In this document: in pieces, positions 34,913-47,675 of the stretch | Layout: every line of letters starts with the position of its first letter | How positions within the stretch are numbered: the stretch's first letter is position 1 | Assembly: GCA_027625915.1 (NCBI GenBank) | Contig: JANTQA010000029.1 | Location: 1-64,000 of the forward strand | DNA length: 64,000 nt | From: Anaeramoeba flamelloides | Lineage: Eukaryota > Metamonada > Anaeramoebidae | Reading direction: 5' to 3' | The notes under the pieces: model-generated | What the model saw: only the letters and a program-made list of their open reading frames with translations | Databases searched by the model: none | Told to the model about the DNA's origin: nothing | Made by a program: the position numbers and the translations under genes

Positions 34913-36635
34913 TTATATAATATTGATATTGATAATTTTTAATGAATTTTCTCAATTAAAATTTCAAAAAAAAAATTCCCATTTTTTTTTTTCATTCCTT
35001 ACTTTTTTATAATAGTTAAAGATTAAGTGTTTTAAATATTTGTTATTGTTATCCAGAAAATGTTTGTTTTTTTTTTTTTTTTTGTATTTTTTCTCCCTAT
35101 TTTTGAAAAATTAAAAAAGTAAATTAACCTCCTACTCTAAGTTATTAGGAATTAATGATCATTATTTAAAAATTGTTACATTATTTTGTAATAATGAATC
35201 AATATTTTAATTATAAAAAAAAATGATAAATATGATCTATATCTGTATTGTTTTGATTTGGGAACAATCCCCATGTTATGTTACTAGTTTGGTATGGAAG
35301 AACGAGAAACATGATATTGTTTGAAGTGACCTAAAATGATATCAAGTAGTTCGAACAACGAAGATTATTATCATCTTAGCACCAGAACAATATCATGTTT
35401 TGAGTCTGGAAGAGGATTCAAAACAAGGAATTATAACTGGTGATTTTTGAACAAATGAAACAATATGAGATACTATTTATTTTTTGGAACCAAGGATCTA
35501 ACTCAACAGAACAAGACGATAAGAGTAAAAAAAAACAAAGTAAAATCCAATTTGTTATTTTTCAAAGGTTACACTGAAGAAGAAATTTTCTCTTCAAAGC
35601 TTCTTTTTCTCTTCAAAATGGAGATATCAAAAACACTGAAGTTAAATTTTACATTTTTTTAATTGGAGACAAAACTTGGTTCAAAATCCTACAGAAACAA
35701 ACTAGATCATCCCAATTTTCAATGAACCTCTATCTCCCCTTTTTATTTCATGCTTTTTTTAGAAAAATCCCGAGGGATCAAACATAAAATCCCGCATCTA
35801 TTATGTGTTCTTAACAATAACTGATTTTGAGCTATTCCTCTAAAAATTTCTTAACTTGACATAGGAAAAAAAATGTTTTTATTTTTTTTTGTTTTCTTAA
35901 AGTTGTAATTTTGTTTTTTTTTAACTTTTTGCGATTCTTTCCCTATATAAGTTGTTTCTTCTCATTTTTTTTGAAAAAAAAAAACGATCGAGATCAATAG
36001 TTTTATTATTTTTTACAAATGATATTGATTTTCTTTGGAATTGAAACCAATTAACACAGTTTGGTTTTCGGTCATTGTTTTTAAACAAAGAAAGGGAATT
36101 CATTCAATTTCCATCCTTTATGAGAAAATTGATGGACTTTTTTCTGAGTCGTATATTGATCAAATAATTGGGTTATTTGAACCAAATTAATATTCCAATT
36201 ATGTAATTCCTTGCGCACATCGATCTTTTGGGATTTATGAGATTAACAACTTCACAAAAAAATTGGTTAAACTCTTCTAAAATAACTTTAAATGACATTT
36301 TTAAAGTCTAATTTATTCTTAGTAAAATGCTTCCCATTTTACTCGAATTGAATTGAAAATTAGAAGATCAGAAAATTTTCAAACTTTCTCCACTAATAAC
36401 CAAATTATTTCTCAAAATCTTTCTACAGTGACTACAATACTATCCTAAACTTTCAAGTCAGCTATAATCTCTTTCTTATCGGTAGTTATGAGGAATTATA
36501 TACTTTTAATTTTTACAAATAAAAAGTTTGAGTTTAAAAAAAAAGATATCGCAATATTATGATTACAAATAAATTTATTTATTCTATTTTAAAGGATAAA
36601 TAAATTTTGGCTAATTTTTTATTTTAAATTGTTCT

Positions 36636-38809
36636 TTAGAGTAAGGATATTTGATTTTTATTGTTTGTGTCTTTTTGGCCCGATAGACAAGCAAAAAAGC
36701 AAACATTATTTGGAATGTTTGTCCAGGCAATTCCAAAATCCTCTTGGTTTATAAGAAAACTCATTTGTTTCCTTTCCATATCTAAATGGATTGTGAATAT
36801 ATCACCTTCCGATATAGGTCTTGCAAATTCTTCTTGTATTTCTGGAAATTTTTTACATTTATAATTCAATAGTTTTTTTTTTGGTTCCTGTTGCTCTTTC
36901 CCTTTCCCTTTCCCTTTCCCTTTCTCATTCTCATTCCCTTTCTCTTTCTCTTTCTCCACATTGTTCTCGTTTTCGTTTTCGTTTTCGTTTTCAATAAATG
37001 GGTGCCAATGTGTCATAAAATAAAAAGTTTGTTCCCAATATCCATCATTTATAAATTTCCTTCGTTTATCAGAATCAACAACACCCAAACAAATAAAATT
37101 TTGATAATCGCTAGAGAGTCGAAAGCGATCAATACAAAAATTTATGCTATGTAACCCTTGAGAATAAATTTTATTGCCACAAATGCATCCAGATCTTTTC
37201 CATTTTCTCACAGTTATGATGCTTTTACCATAATTAAAAAGTTTAATACGATTATTTTTTAGTTTGCTATCAAAATAATCTTTTGGATTTGCTTCACCAA
37301 TCACTTCTTTTATTATTTTTTTTTGTGCTTTTTGTTTTGAATTAATAGCAAAATAATTAATTTCATTAATAAAACTATCAATTTCGAGTTCGTCCATTTC
37401 ATTTATTCCGTTCATTTCGTTTATTTCATCCATTATAGCGAGTAGACTATTTTGCTTCAAGTCTTGATATTCATGTGTGCTTTTTTGAATTTGTGGCTGG
37501 ATACTAAATTGAAGATTTTGCTTTAAAGATTCTTGAACAGCTCTATTATTCTTTCTATTACCTTCTTTTTTTTCTTTTTGCTTTTTCTTATAGTTTTGTT
37601 CTTGTGTTCGTTTTTGTTTGTACATTTCTTCCTGTCTTTGTGTTTGTTTTTGTTTTTGTTTTTCTTTTTGTTTTTCTTTTTGTTTTTGTTTTTGTTTTTG
37701 TTTTTGTTTTTGTTTTTGATCTTGTCTTTGTGTTTGTTTTTGTTTCTCTTTCTCTTTTTCTTGTTCTTGTTCTTGTTCTTGATCTTTTCGTTGCTTCCTT
37801 TTTTTCGGATTTGAATATTTATTATTTTTCTGATTAAGAATTTTTTCAAAATGTTTATTTATTATCATTTTAGAATTATCAAGTGATAGTAAACTGTTTT
37901 TTTTAAATTGTTCGATTTCCAAAATTAAAATCTGTGTCTGTTTTTCAATATATTCCCTCATTGTTTTGATTTTGAAATTTATTTCTTTGTTCGTTTTGAT
38001 AATCTTTTCAATTTTTCTTTTCTGTTTGACTTTCTTTTCTTGAATTAGCCCATTAATTATTTGCAGTCGTCTTTGATCGTTTTTCCTTATCCTTTTGGGA
38101 TCGATTTTGAATTTTGATGACACCTGATGTGATCTTTTTGTTGAAACAGGTTTTTTGGTTTTTTCTTGGTGAATGTTTTGTCTGAATTTTTCTTTGTTGT
38201 ACGTTTCTTTGAATTCTTGATCGTTATTTTTTTGGGTGCTTTTTTTTGAGACTTTTTTTTGAATTAATTACACCAAAGAAACATAAAAATGAAAATAAAA
38301 AAGAGGTAACAAAAACATGGGTGTTTAATAGGTTAGTGGTTACTTTGACAATAATCTTTAAAGAGCTGAACAAAAGAAAATAATAAAAAAAACGTATTTT
38401 TACATTCTGGATTATATGATTCCTGTTCAATTAAATATAAGGATTGTTGGTGCCTCTCTTTGATACTTGGGTGAAAAATGGGTTCACAATTTGAACAAAA
38501 AAATGCCGGGCATTTGCTACAATAATATTTTGATCGTTTTGAATAACAGCCCTCACAAAACGAATAGGTTTGTTGGAAATAGATTTTTGGTTTAGTATTG
38601 TGATTTTTTGAATTCTTAGTCTGTGGACTAGTTGTGAAAATGATTTTATTTTTATTTGGATCCGTGTCATTATCAATTCTGTTTTTGTTTTCGGTTTTGG
38701 TTTTATTATTCCCAAATGATTTCTTTTTGATCGGTAAAAAGCGAGAAAAATTGTTTTCTTGTTGATTTTGATTTTGGTGTTTGTTTTTTTGATTCAAATG
38801 TGTGTTCAT
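36636..38809 (-). CDS. B-box zinc finger, coiled-coil, SPRY-like protein, two exons, 673 aa
   Basis: The architecture is TRIM-like, but I see no RING. Such proteins usually act as scaffolds or ligase partners; the target is unknown. Exon 1 (38404-38809) starts at the ATG at 38809. It encodes one B-box with Cys 85, 88, 97, 100, 105, 108 and His 113, 120, and ends in phase 1 at donor GTAAAA. Exon 2 (36636-38251) resumes in matching phase after an A-run and AG. It encodes a coiled coil, a long Lys/Gln/Glu dipeptide-repeat region, and at about residues 472-673 a SPRY-like domain. That domain has a CGNKIYSQGLHSI strand, ICLGVV, then GDIFTIHLDMERKQMSFLIN and VCFFACLSG. About 50 Glu/Asn/Lys/Gly-rich residues interrupt it. 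The SPRY part is paralogous to that of the gene at 55671-60137. The acceptor is A-rich and is the weakest part of the model. Confidence 0.75.
37630..37790 (-). repeat. Coding hexamer repeat encoding Lys-Gln runs
   Basis: The plus-strand unit TTTTTG (with TTTTTC and TTCTTG variants) encodes Lys-Gln, Lys-Glu and Gln-Glu dipeptides in the B-box/SPRY protein. A smaller CCCTTT run at 36897-36924 encodes Gly-Lys repeats inside the SPRY interruption. Both are frame-preserving. Confidence 0.8.
38252..38403 (-). other. 152-bp phase-1 intron of the B-box/SPRY gene
   Basis: The donor is GTAAAAATAC at 38403. A T-rich interior leads to TTCAAAAAAAAG ending at 38252. Joining makes codon 136 (T plus TC, Phe) and keeps the frame open. 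The next AG downstream would break phase. It is much shorter than the other three introns in the window. Confidence 0.6.
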
Positions 38810-41565
38810 TTTACTTTAAATGTAGATGTTGAATTTTAAGAATCAAAATAAAAAAAAGTAAAAAGAAAAACTAAAAACAAAAAAATGATTTCATTTAAGG
38901 GACTAATCCCTATTAAATTTTTTTAGGTAAATCTAATAGAGATTTAGAATTTTTTTTGCCAATTACTTCGATTTGAAATCAAAGTGAAAAACTTCTTAGT
39001 ATAGTAATGAAATCTCGATAAATGACACTCATTAAATTTAGTTATTGTTTTTATAGAAATAAAAAATTTTTCCTTTTTTTCACTTTTTTGAAAGTTGCAT
39101 TTTTTCAACTTTTAGCAAAAATACAAAAAATAAAAAAAAATATGAGCAAGAAAGCAAAACCTTGTTAAGTTTATCGAAGACCTACAAAAAATAGTTTGAA
39201 AAATAAACCTGAAAAGGTTTTTTTGGATTTGTATGAAAAACAGTTCGATTCAAAAAAAAAATGCGATATATGCTTTACTCAAAATAAAAGATTTTCTTTC
39301 TTTTCTTGTACCATTCTTTTTTTTCATGAATCTACTTTTTGAGTTTACATTCTTTTGTTCTTGTTGGATTTGAAGTTTTTTCAAGTATTCCCAAATTATC
39401 ATTCCAAAAGTTTTTGACAGAGTCAAAAAAAATCAAAGAAAAGAATAAGAACTATTTTTTTAAAAAGTAATTATTGATAAAACAAATTGCGTTCTTTATA
39501 GAGTCAAGTTGGATGAAAAGAAGTGAATAAGATAATATTCATCAGTTTTAAATTATTTTTTCGTTTTTCAAAATGAGAATAAATATTATTTTTGAGAAAA
39601 TAATTAAATCCAAAATTAATCAAAAAATTCTCATCCTTTAAGTGTCTAGTCATTTACCATGAAAATGCTCCATACTCAAGAGATAACTTGAGACTAAAAA
39701 GGGTATTCTGAAATAGCCCTTCTTTTGGTTGACAAAATTCAAATAAAAATAAAAAGAAGTTTAAAAGTATTCTCAATGACAAAAATTCAAATTTAAAAAA
39801 AAAAAAGTTTAAAAGCATTCTCAATTCCAAAAAATTCAATAAAAAAAAAATTCATTTTTTTTCATTTTCTATTTCCAAATAGTTAAATTTCTTGAATTTA
39901 AAACAAATTACTTTCTTGAATTTCGCAATCATTTAATTTGATTTAATCTGATTTGTGGTTATTGTGTAACCCTCTAAATTAGGCAAAGTAAGGATTATGT
40001 AACATTCTTATGATAAATTTAACTCATTTGAAAAATGAAAAAAAAGAAAAAAATAATCACCAAGATCTCAAAAAGCGCCAAAGATCAAAACTTCAAAACT
40101 GACATAATTTTTTTCAAAATTGTAATATTCAAACATTCTAATTGGAAACTGGGTGTTTCTCTTTGACACTTTTTTCTAAAAATGTCCTCATTTTTAGTTG
40201 TTGATTTTTGGAGATCGATGGTACAACATAGGTTGGTTGGTTTTTGATTGGTTGAAGGTCTTCATAAACAGAACCAAAAAGTTTTTTTCGATTTCAAAAT
40301 AAAAAATTTCAACCGTAATCCCTTGAACCTTAAAGATATTTTTTTAAAAAAAAAGTTTTAAAAGTCACTTTTTTTGACAGAATTGTAAAATTTAAAAAAA
40401 ACAAGAACCAAAAGTTCTAAGATTGAAAAAACCTGTTTTTTATCAATTTTAAACATATTTCAAGATAAAGATTCCTTATTTAGTTATTGGTCAAAAAAAA
40501 AAATTAATTGAGACAAGTCCCTTAAGGGAGTAGCTAAACGATAAGGCATGATAAAAATTTGAGAGAGATGAGAAAAGAGTATATTATGTTCGTTGCATGT
40601 GATCATGTTTTCTCACCAAATTTTTCTCTAAAAAAATTATTGGATATTTTTTTTTTAGTACTGTTAATTCCAAATAATAAGATCAAAATTTTCATTTGGC
40701 TTTCCAAAAAAACCACACCTCTCAATAAATAAAAAGAAAACATCAAAATTCCCAATTCTAAAAGGAGAATTAATAATTTAAACTGATTTAGAGAATTTAA
40801 AAATAGGAAATGGTTTGATGATTTAAAAATCTTTTTTTGGAAAGCTGAATGAAAATTTTGGGCCATTTATTTTGCAACAAATAGTAAGGTTAAACAATAA
40901 AAAAAAGATAAAAGAATTGATATTATTGGTTTGATTTTTTTTTTATTTATTTAAATATTTTTTTTTTGGGGAGAAGATAATTTTAGATTCTTAGAATAAA
41001 ACTTAGCTCTATTTATGGTTTAAAATTTGATAAAATATGATTATATTCACTTCCCCAATTCCACCAAAACCAAGTTTTTAAAATATTAACACAGATATGT
41101 TTTGGGATAATTATTATTTTTTGGAATCCTTCTAGCTATTAAATCCATTTGTATTTTCTTTTTGTGGCTCTCTAAATTGGGATTTTATTGTTATTTTTAA
41201 ACAAAATTCATTTATCCCTAATATCACTGATAAAAAAATTTTACTTATTGCTTTTTGTTATCATGATTAAAAAAATTCTAAAATGCTGAAAAAATTACAA
41301 ATGAAATAATTAAATTCCACAATAGAATCTTGAGATAAGGATAAAAGATAAGTCTTTCAACGTTCGAAACACTATTTTAAGCAATTCAACTCAACATTCT
41401 ATTGTGGTAATTTTTTAATATTTGGGAAAATTTAAAAAATCAAGTAAATCAAGTAATTTAAATAATAAATATCAATGAGTTACAACCAAAGTAAAAAATG
41501 TTAGTTTCTGATCCTCTTCAAAATTGTAAAAAAGTGAAAAATTTTCCATTATCGTCGCTACCCCC

Positions 41566-42916
41566 TTAAAGAAGTAAGTACATTATACCATTTTGAAATA
41601 TTTTAATCGTGTAAACATTATTATAAAATATTTTTTGAGTGCTACTAGATATATTAAAACTTTAGAACTCAAACATAATTTGCAGTTCTATATTTGTAGA
41701 AAGAATCCAAAATAATTCAGAGTTGAATCTTTAATTTTTCAATTTTTTGAACATTTTTTTTAATTTAAATTTTGGTTTTATTAAATTTGGTTTTGGATCT
41801 AAAGATGTATTGATACGAATGAGTGAAATTAACCAAAAAGTAAACCCAAAAAATAGACACTAGAAGGTGTGTTTTTGGAACAAATATTTTCTTTTAGTAG
41901 ATCAAACACAAAAGATCACTATTCCAAATAAATTTGTGGAAATCAAAAATGAAAAAAAAAAAAATCAATAAAAACTGATTTTCCAAGATTTATTTTCTTT
42001 TTATTCTTAATTTGTAAGAATCCAATCAATCTATTACCTTGAATTTCGGGACCTATTACTATTAATTATTATTTTGCAAAACATTTTGTTACAAATTTGC
42101 TTTTCAAAATTCTTTTTTCAATTATTTTTATCAAACAAAACCAAATAAAGAATACTATTTCAAAAATCAAAATATAAAAAAGCTGAGTTCTTGAAATCAA
42201 AAAAACAGTTACAGCATTTTCAACTCAGGTGTGAATTGTACTCACTCGTTGAATGGTTGGGAAACATTCCGAGTCAATATAAAATTTTTCTCTACCATTC
42301 AACGAATGAGTGTGATTCACACCTGAGTTGAACGGCTGTACAAAATATTCAACTCAAAATAAAAGAAAAATTAAGAAAAAAATTCAATCACCGATTCAAA
42401 ATTATTTTTGGGTTCTCAATTTAATGGAAAATAAATAATTTACAAATCAAACGAATTTTTCTAATAAAATTTTAATTCCAGAAGTGGAATTAAAAAAAAA
42501 AAATTATTTTCTGGAACCCAATCAAAAATTAGATGAATCAAATGAAAATAGAAAATTTTTAATTCATTTTGAAAATTCTTTCGAAATATCAAGTAATTTA
42601 ATTCTAAAAAATTTTACAAACAAAAATATTTCCATGAAGAATAAAAACCAAAATCAAATTAAGAAGAAGTAATTATAACAAATTTTAAAGATAAGTTCAA
42701 GAAATAAATAATTTGTATTTATTTTTTTCAGATCAATCTTTTTCATTTTTTTGAATACCATTTTTTAGTGTTGGTATGAAAATATTATACTCGAATATAT
42801 CCCACTCTAGTATTTATGAAAATATCAATATATTTGGTTAAAGAAATGATTTGAAGAATATAGTTTCAAATAAAAGCTGGTACTTTAAAATTTGAAAAAG
42901 GTACTTACTCCCTTAA
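41566..42916 (+). mobile_element. R3 TTAA-flanked element, copy 1, 1351 bp
   Basis: TTAA lies at 41566-41569 and 42913-42916. The left end is AGAAGTAAGTAC and the right end read inverted is GGGAGTAAGTACC, so the termini are inverted repeats at TTAA targets, as in piggyBac-like elements. There is no transposase frame. It contains a complete 131-bp N MITE. R3 relatives lie at about 20150-20636, 22040-22600, 50230-52610, 53215-53630 and 60661-61780. Confidence 0.7.
42210..42340. mobile_element. N-family palindromic MITE inside R3 copy 1, 131 bp
   Basis: Inverted arms of about 50 bases begin TACAGC on the left and TACAGC when the right end is read inverted. They share TCAACTCAGGTGTGAAT and TTGAATGGT, and the element is TA-flanked. 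The matching position in R3 copy 2 (near 51628) lacks it, which is a natural empty site. No other copy was seen in the window. Confidence 0.75.
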
Positions 42917-44108
42917 AGATACAATTTTTCATACCTAAAAATTTCAATATGCTTTGATTAATTTTGACAAATTATAATTTTCAATTAAATCCTTGCCAAC
43001 CATTTCAGTACTTAGGTATGATATTATTAATCGAGTCCAAAAATTACGATTCTGATTATTTTGTCTTTTGCTGATAAATTTAGATAAATTTTAATACAAT
43101 TTTGATTTCTTTTTCTATTTTTCAAAACATAAGATCAACTTTTTAAAATAATTATTTATAAAGTATTTTTTGAAGTCAAGCCAATTTTACAAAGTTTTTT
43201 TAACATGTAAACCAATAAAATGCCTTATTATAAGCTTTTGTAAAAAATTTATAAAAAAGAAAACAAAGAGAAAATATTCAGATATTTATTCAAATTACAG
43301 TATCAAACACTCTATTACAAAGAACATTTTGAAGATCTTGGATTTTATAAAGTTTTATAACATTTAAACGAATAAAATACAATCTGCTAACTAAGGTAAA
43401 AGAAATTCCAAAATGGAAAAGGAAGTTGTTATTTTCTGACATCTATTTGAATTTATCAGAACTGATAAATTGCAATTTATTTGTGGAAATTTTTTCTTGA
43501 TTTACCTTTTTTGAAATTTTGAGGCTCAATTTTGAATTAAGCATTTTATGGAATCAAGTGTTAGGAAACTCTGTAAAATTAGTTGTTCTTCAAAATATTC
43601 TTTATCCATGACTGGTTGATAAGAAAGTTCGAAGATTTATTAAAATGGAAATTGAACTATAAATTTTTTTGAGAATTATCAGAATTTATTCCGTAGTCCA
43701 TCTTGATACTTTCGAATTTTCCTTTATATAAAAATTGTGTTTGTTTCTTCAAACACTTGAGTTCATTTTCTCTAAATTAATGAAAAAAAAATAAACACAA
43801 AATAATTTTTTTTTTTTTTTGTTTTTTTGTTACATCTTGGCATAGTTGATGTATATTTCATGAATTGAGAAAGCATTTTTAATAGTACAATATCTGTAAG
43901 TTATTATTAGGATTATTGAAATTTTTATAAATCGATTTTTTTTTGTACGAAAATTTGATGATCTATTTTTCAAAAATTGCATAAAAAAAAATATTTCATG
44001 TCTTTTTTTGTTGAAAATTTATTGGCTATTGGAAACTTTTCGGTTCTCTTTTGAAAGTTCATCCTTGATGGAACAAAAAATGTTAAAAGAGTTTGAAAAA
44101 AAAAGAAT

Positions 44109-44116
44109 AAAAAAAA
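44109..44116 (-). terminator. RNA polymerase III terminator of tRNA-Lys
   Basis: There is a run of eight T on the minus strand directly after the last base of the tRNA. Confidence 0.85.
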
Positions 44117-44188
44117 GCTCCGCGCGGGGCTCGAACCCGCGACATTCAGGTTAAAAGCCTGACGCTCTGCCGACTGAGCTAGCGAAGC
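44117..44188 (-). tRNA. tRNA-Lys (anticodon TTT), 72 nt, no intron
   Basis: The full cloverleaf can be drawn. The acceptor GCTTCGC pairs with GCGGAGC, with one T-G wobble. The D arm is GCTC/GAGC. The anticodon stem TCAGG/CCTGA has loop CTTTTAA, giving anticodon TTT. The T arm is GCGGG/CCCGC with loop TTCGAGC. The internal A box (TAGCTCAGTCGG) and B box (GGTTCGAGCCC) fit RNA polymerase III promoters. No CCA is encoded, as is usual in eukaryotes. A 75-codon frame overlapping it is a shadow. Confidence 0.95.
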
Positions 44189-45749
44189 AATGTACATTCG
44201 AAATGCATTTTTCTGATATTTGGTTTCTAAATTATGAATAATTATTACTCACTCAAAATTGTTTTCCTTACTTAAATATTTAAAAAATTATACAACGAAC
44301 CTACAACATGAAAGAAAATTATTTTCGAAGAGCAATGGTGTTATTACATTCTCCACAAATATATATTCTCACAAACGAACACAATAATACACAATATCAT
44401 CATAACAAATAACAACAAAAATTTAATAATAAAAATCCGAACCAAAAAAAAAAAAAAATCTCAGATATCAACACAAATTAAAGTAATGAACAAATCAATT
44501 TTCAGACTCCAAATCTGCAAAATATTTATGTTAAATGAGTCTGGTAATATAATTATATAACAAAAAATTAAATTTCTTTAAGGACTAGAAACCAAAAAAA
44601 AAATCTTCAAGTAAATTTAATGGAAAATTCAAAAAAAAATTAAAGCATCTTAAAATTGAAAAACAATGTAAAAATCTGATTACGAAAAAATCAAACTTAC
44701 AATCCAATACTATTTCTCAGAAATGAATTCTTGTTTTTAAAAGATCTGATCCATTTTTCTTATTTTTGAAAAGTTCAAAATTCAAACATATTTCTGAATT
44801 TTTTTTAAAAAAATTATTTCCTTTGAAAAAAGAAAGAACTCTTAATATTTGTAAAGGAAGTGTACAAAAATATACTTGAAAAATGAAACCAATAAGTTTT
44901 AAAATAAAGCAGTTTAAAAAATCTACTTAATTTCAAAAAAAACACAATAATTATTTTAAACCTGAAAAACATATAATTTATTTTATTCAAAGAACAATCC
45001 AAATCAATGTTTTATTTCTTCTTTATGAATTTAAAAATATTAGAAAAATCAAAAAAATAAATTAAAATTGAATATTCTCCCAAAACTCTTTTTTAAAACT
45101 CAGGAAAATTCAACTTATAACCCAAAGAAATTATTTTTTTTTTTGATTATTTATAATCAATAATAAAAACTCAATTTTAATTATTTCAGTGAGTTATTAA
45201 CAACACAACCACCAAATGTATCACTAGACTTTATAATTATTTCTCAATATTTAAAAGATTTTCAAATAAATAAAACCAATATAAATTAATAAATCTAATA
45301 ATAAAAAAAATAATAGATATTATCAAATAACTGATTTTAATACAAAAAGTTCCTTGTTTATACTCCTTAATGTTTGGAAAAGAATATTGACTAAAACTTA
45401 GTTTTCAAGAAATTTAATAAAGATTTGTGAATAAAATAAATTATCAATTTTTTTAGATCTTCAAGGATTCAATATTTGATTTATTTTGATTGTATTTTTA
45501 AAATAAGATTAAAGGTTCAAGGTTATTTGTTAATATATACTCTCAGAAATTACTCAAAGTGAGATTACTTCAAAAGAAAATTTTTTTGCAATTTTTTTTT
45601 TTTTCTACACCAGCATATAAAATAAACAAAAAATATCTTGATCTTTGTACTGAAAATTTAATTGGTGAAAAACCTAACTTTTAAAAAATGATAATGAATT
45701 TATCGAAAGTTGATAAATGAGTTTGTTTGTCAGATTTAATTGTACCCTT

Positions 45750-47345
45750 CTCTAACATGAAAAAAATAAAAGTGAAAAAAAAAAGTTAGAGAAAACTACT
45801 AAATTCCTTAACCTTTCATCCTTATAAATAAAGTTTATTCACAATCTAATCAAAATTACATAACATTAATTTCATGAGACTATTGTATTTATTGTTGTTA
45901 GTATAACCAACTTTTTTAAAAATCTCGAGTCTAACAAAAAAGGCATTTTTCGGGTAAAAAACTACAAATAAACGGAAGAATGAATTATAGTTTAATTCAA
46001 CTTGGGGATATTTACTTTGACAGATAATAATGAATAGTTATGAAAACATTGTACTCATCTAATAAAACTGAAACAGAGAAAAAAAAATCATAATAATAAT
46101 TTTTGAGAGTGTCCGTCAAGTGCCTAGGTTTTCCATCATTATAAAGAATATAGTAAAATCAAATAGATTTTACTTTATTCTTTTAAATTCTGGAAAACCT
46201 AACGGCGGTTTTTTAATACTTTTTAGAAATAAACCGAAAATTTCTTAAATTTTCCGTTTATTACAAAAATTAAAAAAAACTAACGAAAAAATCAAAAAAA
46301 CAATATTTTTTTCAATTTAAAAGAATTAATAATTCCATATTAGTCAAAATAATTGATTATCCATTTGAAATATATTTATTAAATTTCCAATGCTTTTAAA
46401 ATTTATAATTATAACCTTTTAACTGTGTAGATCAAAATATTCAAATTTTTTACTATTAAATTTAGAAAAAATCTTACTGGAAAATTGAATTTTCCAACTT
46501 AAATTTTTCAATATCTTGAAAAATAATAATTGATCCAAGATCTTTTATTAACCAATAGTGTTTATTATAAGTGAAGTTATCAAAAAGTGAAAAATTAGCA
46601 AATGTTTAATTTTTTTTAAAAAAATTTTTTCCTGATACATTAGTATGAAAAAATAAAATTGAAAAAAAAAAGTTAGACAAAACTACTACATTCCTTAACC
46701 TTTCATCTTAAATAATAAAGTTTATTCACAATGTAATCAAAATTCCAGAACTTTAAATTCATGAGACTATTATATTTATTGTTGTTAATAGTACTACGAT
46801 TTTGAAAAGTTAGTAGTCTAGAAAAAAAGGCATTTTTCGGGTAAAAAACTACAAATAAACGGAAGAATGAATTATAGTTTAATTCAACTTGGGGATATTT
46901 ACTTTGATAGGTAATAACGAATAGTTATGAAAACATTGTACTCATCTAATACAACTGAAACAGAGAAAAAAAAATTACTGATGATAATTATTGGAAAATC
47001 AAAAAAAAAAGATTTTTTTAAATTTATATTAATAAATAATTTCATAATAGTCCAAATAATTGATTATCAGTTCGAAAAATTTTTATTAAATTTAAAATAA
47101 TTTTAAAATATGTGATTATAACCTCTTAACTGTGTAAATAAAAATATTCAAATTTTTTACTATTAAATTTAAAAAAAATCTTACTGGAAAATTGAATTTT
47201 CCAACTTAAATTTTTCAATATCTTGAAAAATAATAATTGATCCAAGATCTTTTATTAACCAATAGTGTTTATTATAAGTGAAGTTATTAAAAAGTCAAAA
47301 ATTAGCAAATGTTTAATTTTTTTAAAAAAATTATTTCATGATAGT
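45750..47345 (+). repeat. R5 tandem duplication, two units
   Basis: Unit 1 (45750-46635) and unit 2 (46636-47345) share long near-identical blocks. One holds GGCATTTTTCGGGTAAAAAA, AAACGGAAGAATGAATTATA and AACTTGGGGATATTTAC. Another holds ATCTTACTGGAAAATTGAAT and TTGATCCAAGATCTTTTATT. Unit 1 is longer because about 215 bases (46105-46320) of R6-like sequence lie within it. The stretch 45681-45740 also resembles 47517-47580, hinting at a third partial unit. Confidence 0.7.
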
Positions 47346-47675
47346 GTAATTTGATCCAAAAAATTCTACAAAAAAGGGATCAGATCTTTTCCTGGAAATT
47401 TCATAAACTTTAATTTTATACTTAAAGATATACATGTTTGATCCAAAAAAAATAAAATTATTAGTATTTTATTATTACTATTATTAATTAAATTGTAAAT
47501 GGGAAAAATAAATTCTTTTAAAAATGATAACTCATTTCTCTAAAGTTGATAAATGAAGTTGTATATAGAGTTTAATCATATCCTTGTGTAAAGAATTACT
47601 CTATTACCTTTGGTGAAAAAATAAATAAGAGTAATTTATCCCTTAAAATGATTAAATTTATAAACCATCGATTAT

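Larger units (their letters stand above)
28238..36635. other. Intergenic, repeat-filled, no supported gene
   Basis: These 8.4 kb contain R1 (29047-29224), R2 copy A (29221-29978), M copy 2 (30929-31127), R2 copy B (33421-34175), a TA microsatellite (34309-34342) and R4 copy 2 (34351-34912). Bases 35260-35830 have a less extreme composition and a 65-codon plus-strand frame (35465-35662), but no recognisable domain. A small inverted repeat there (AAACATGATATTGTTT at 35318, complement near 35386) may only be a hairpin. I see nothing definable in 31130-33420. Confidence 0.55.
38810..44116. other. Intergenic with R1 and R3 elements, no protein gene seen
   Basis: The first few hundred bases are upstream of the B-box gene and may hold its promoter. 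R1 fragments lie at about 38895-38975 and 40440-40516. A small tandem duplication (unit about 50 bases) lies at 39750-39840. R3 copy 1 with an embedded N element occupies 41566-42916. Short frames at 40603-40866, 42484-42672 and 43170-43367 are AT-driven or repeat-borne and are not supported. Confidence 0.55.

Noticed and set aside
35465-35662. Plus-strand 65-codon frame in a slightly richer patch
   Set aside because: Short, Lys/Phe-rich, no recognisable motif and no splice partners found.
43970-44197. Minus-strand frame containing AQSAERQAFNLNVAGSSPAR
   Set aside because: This is the translated tRNA-Lys gene; the peptide is a well-known false product of tRNA sequence.
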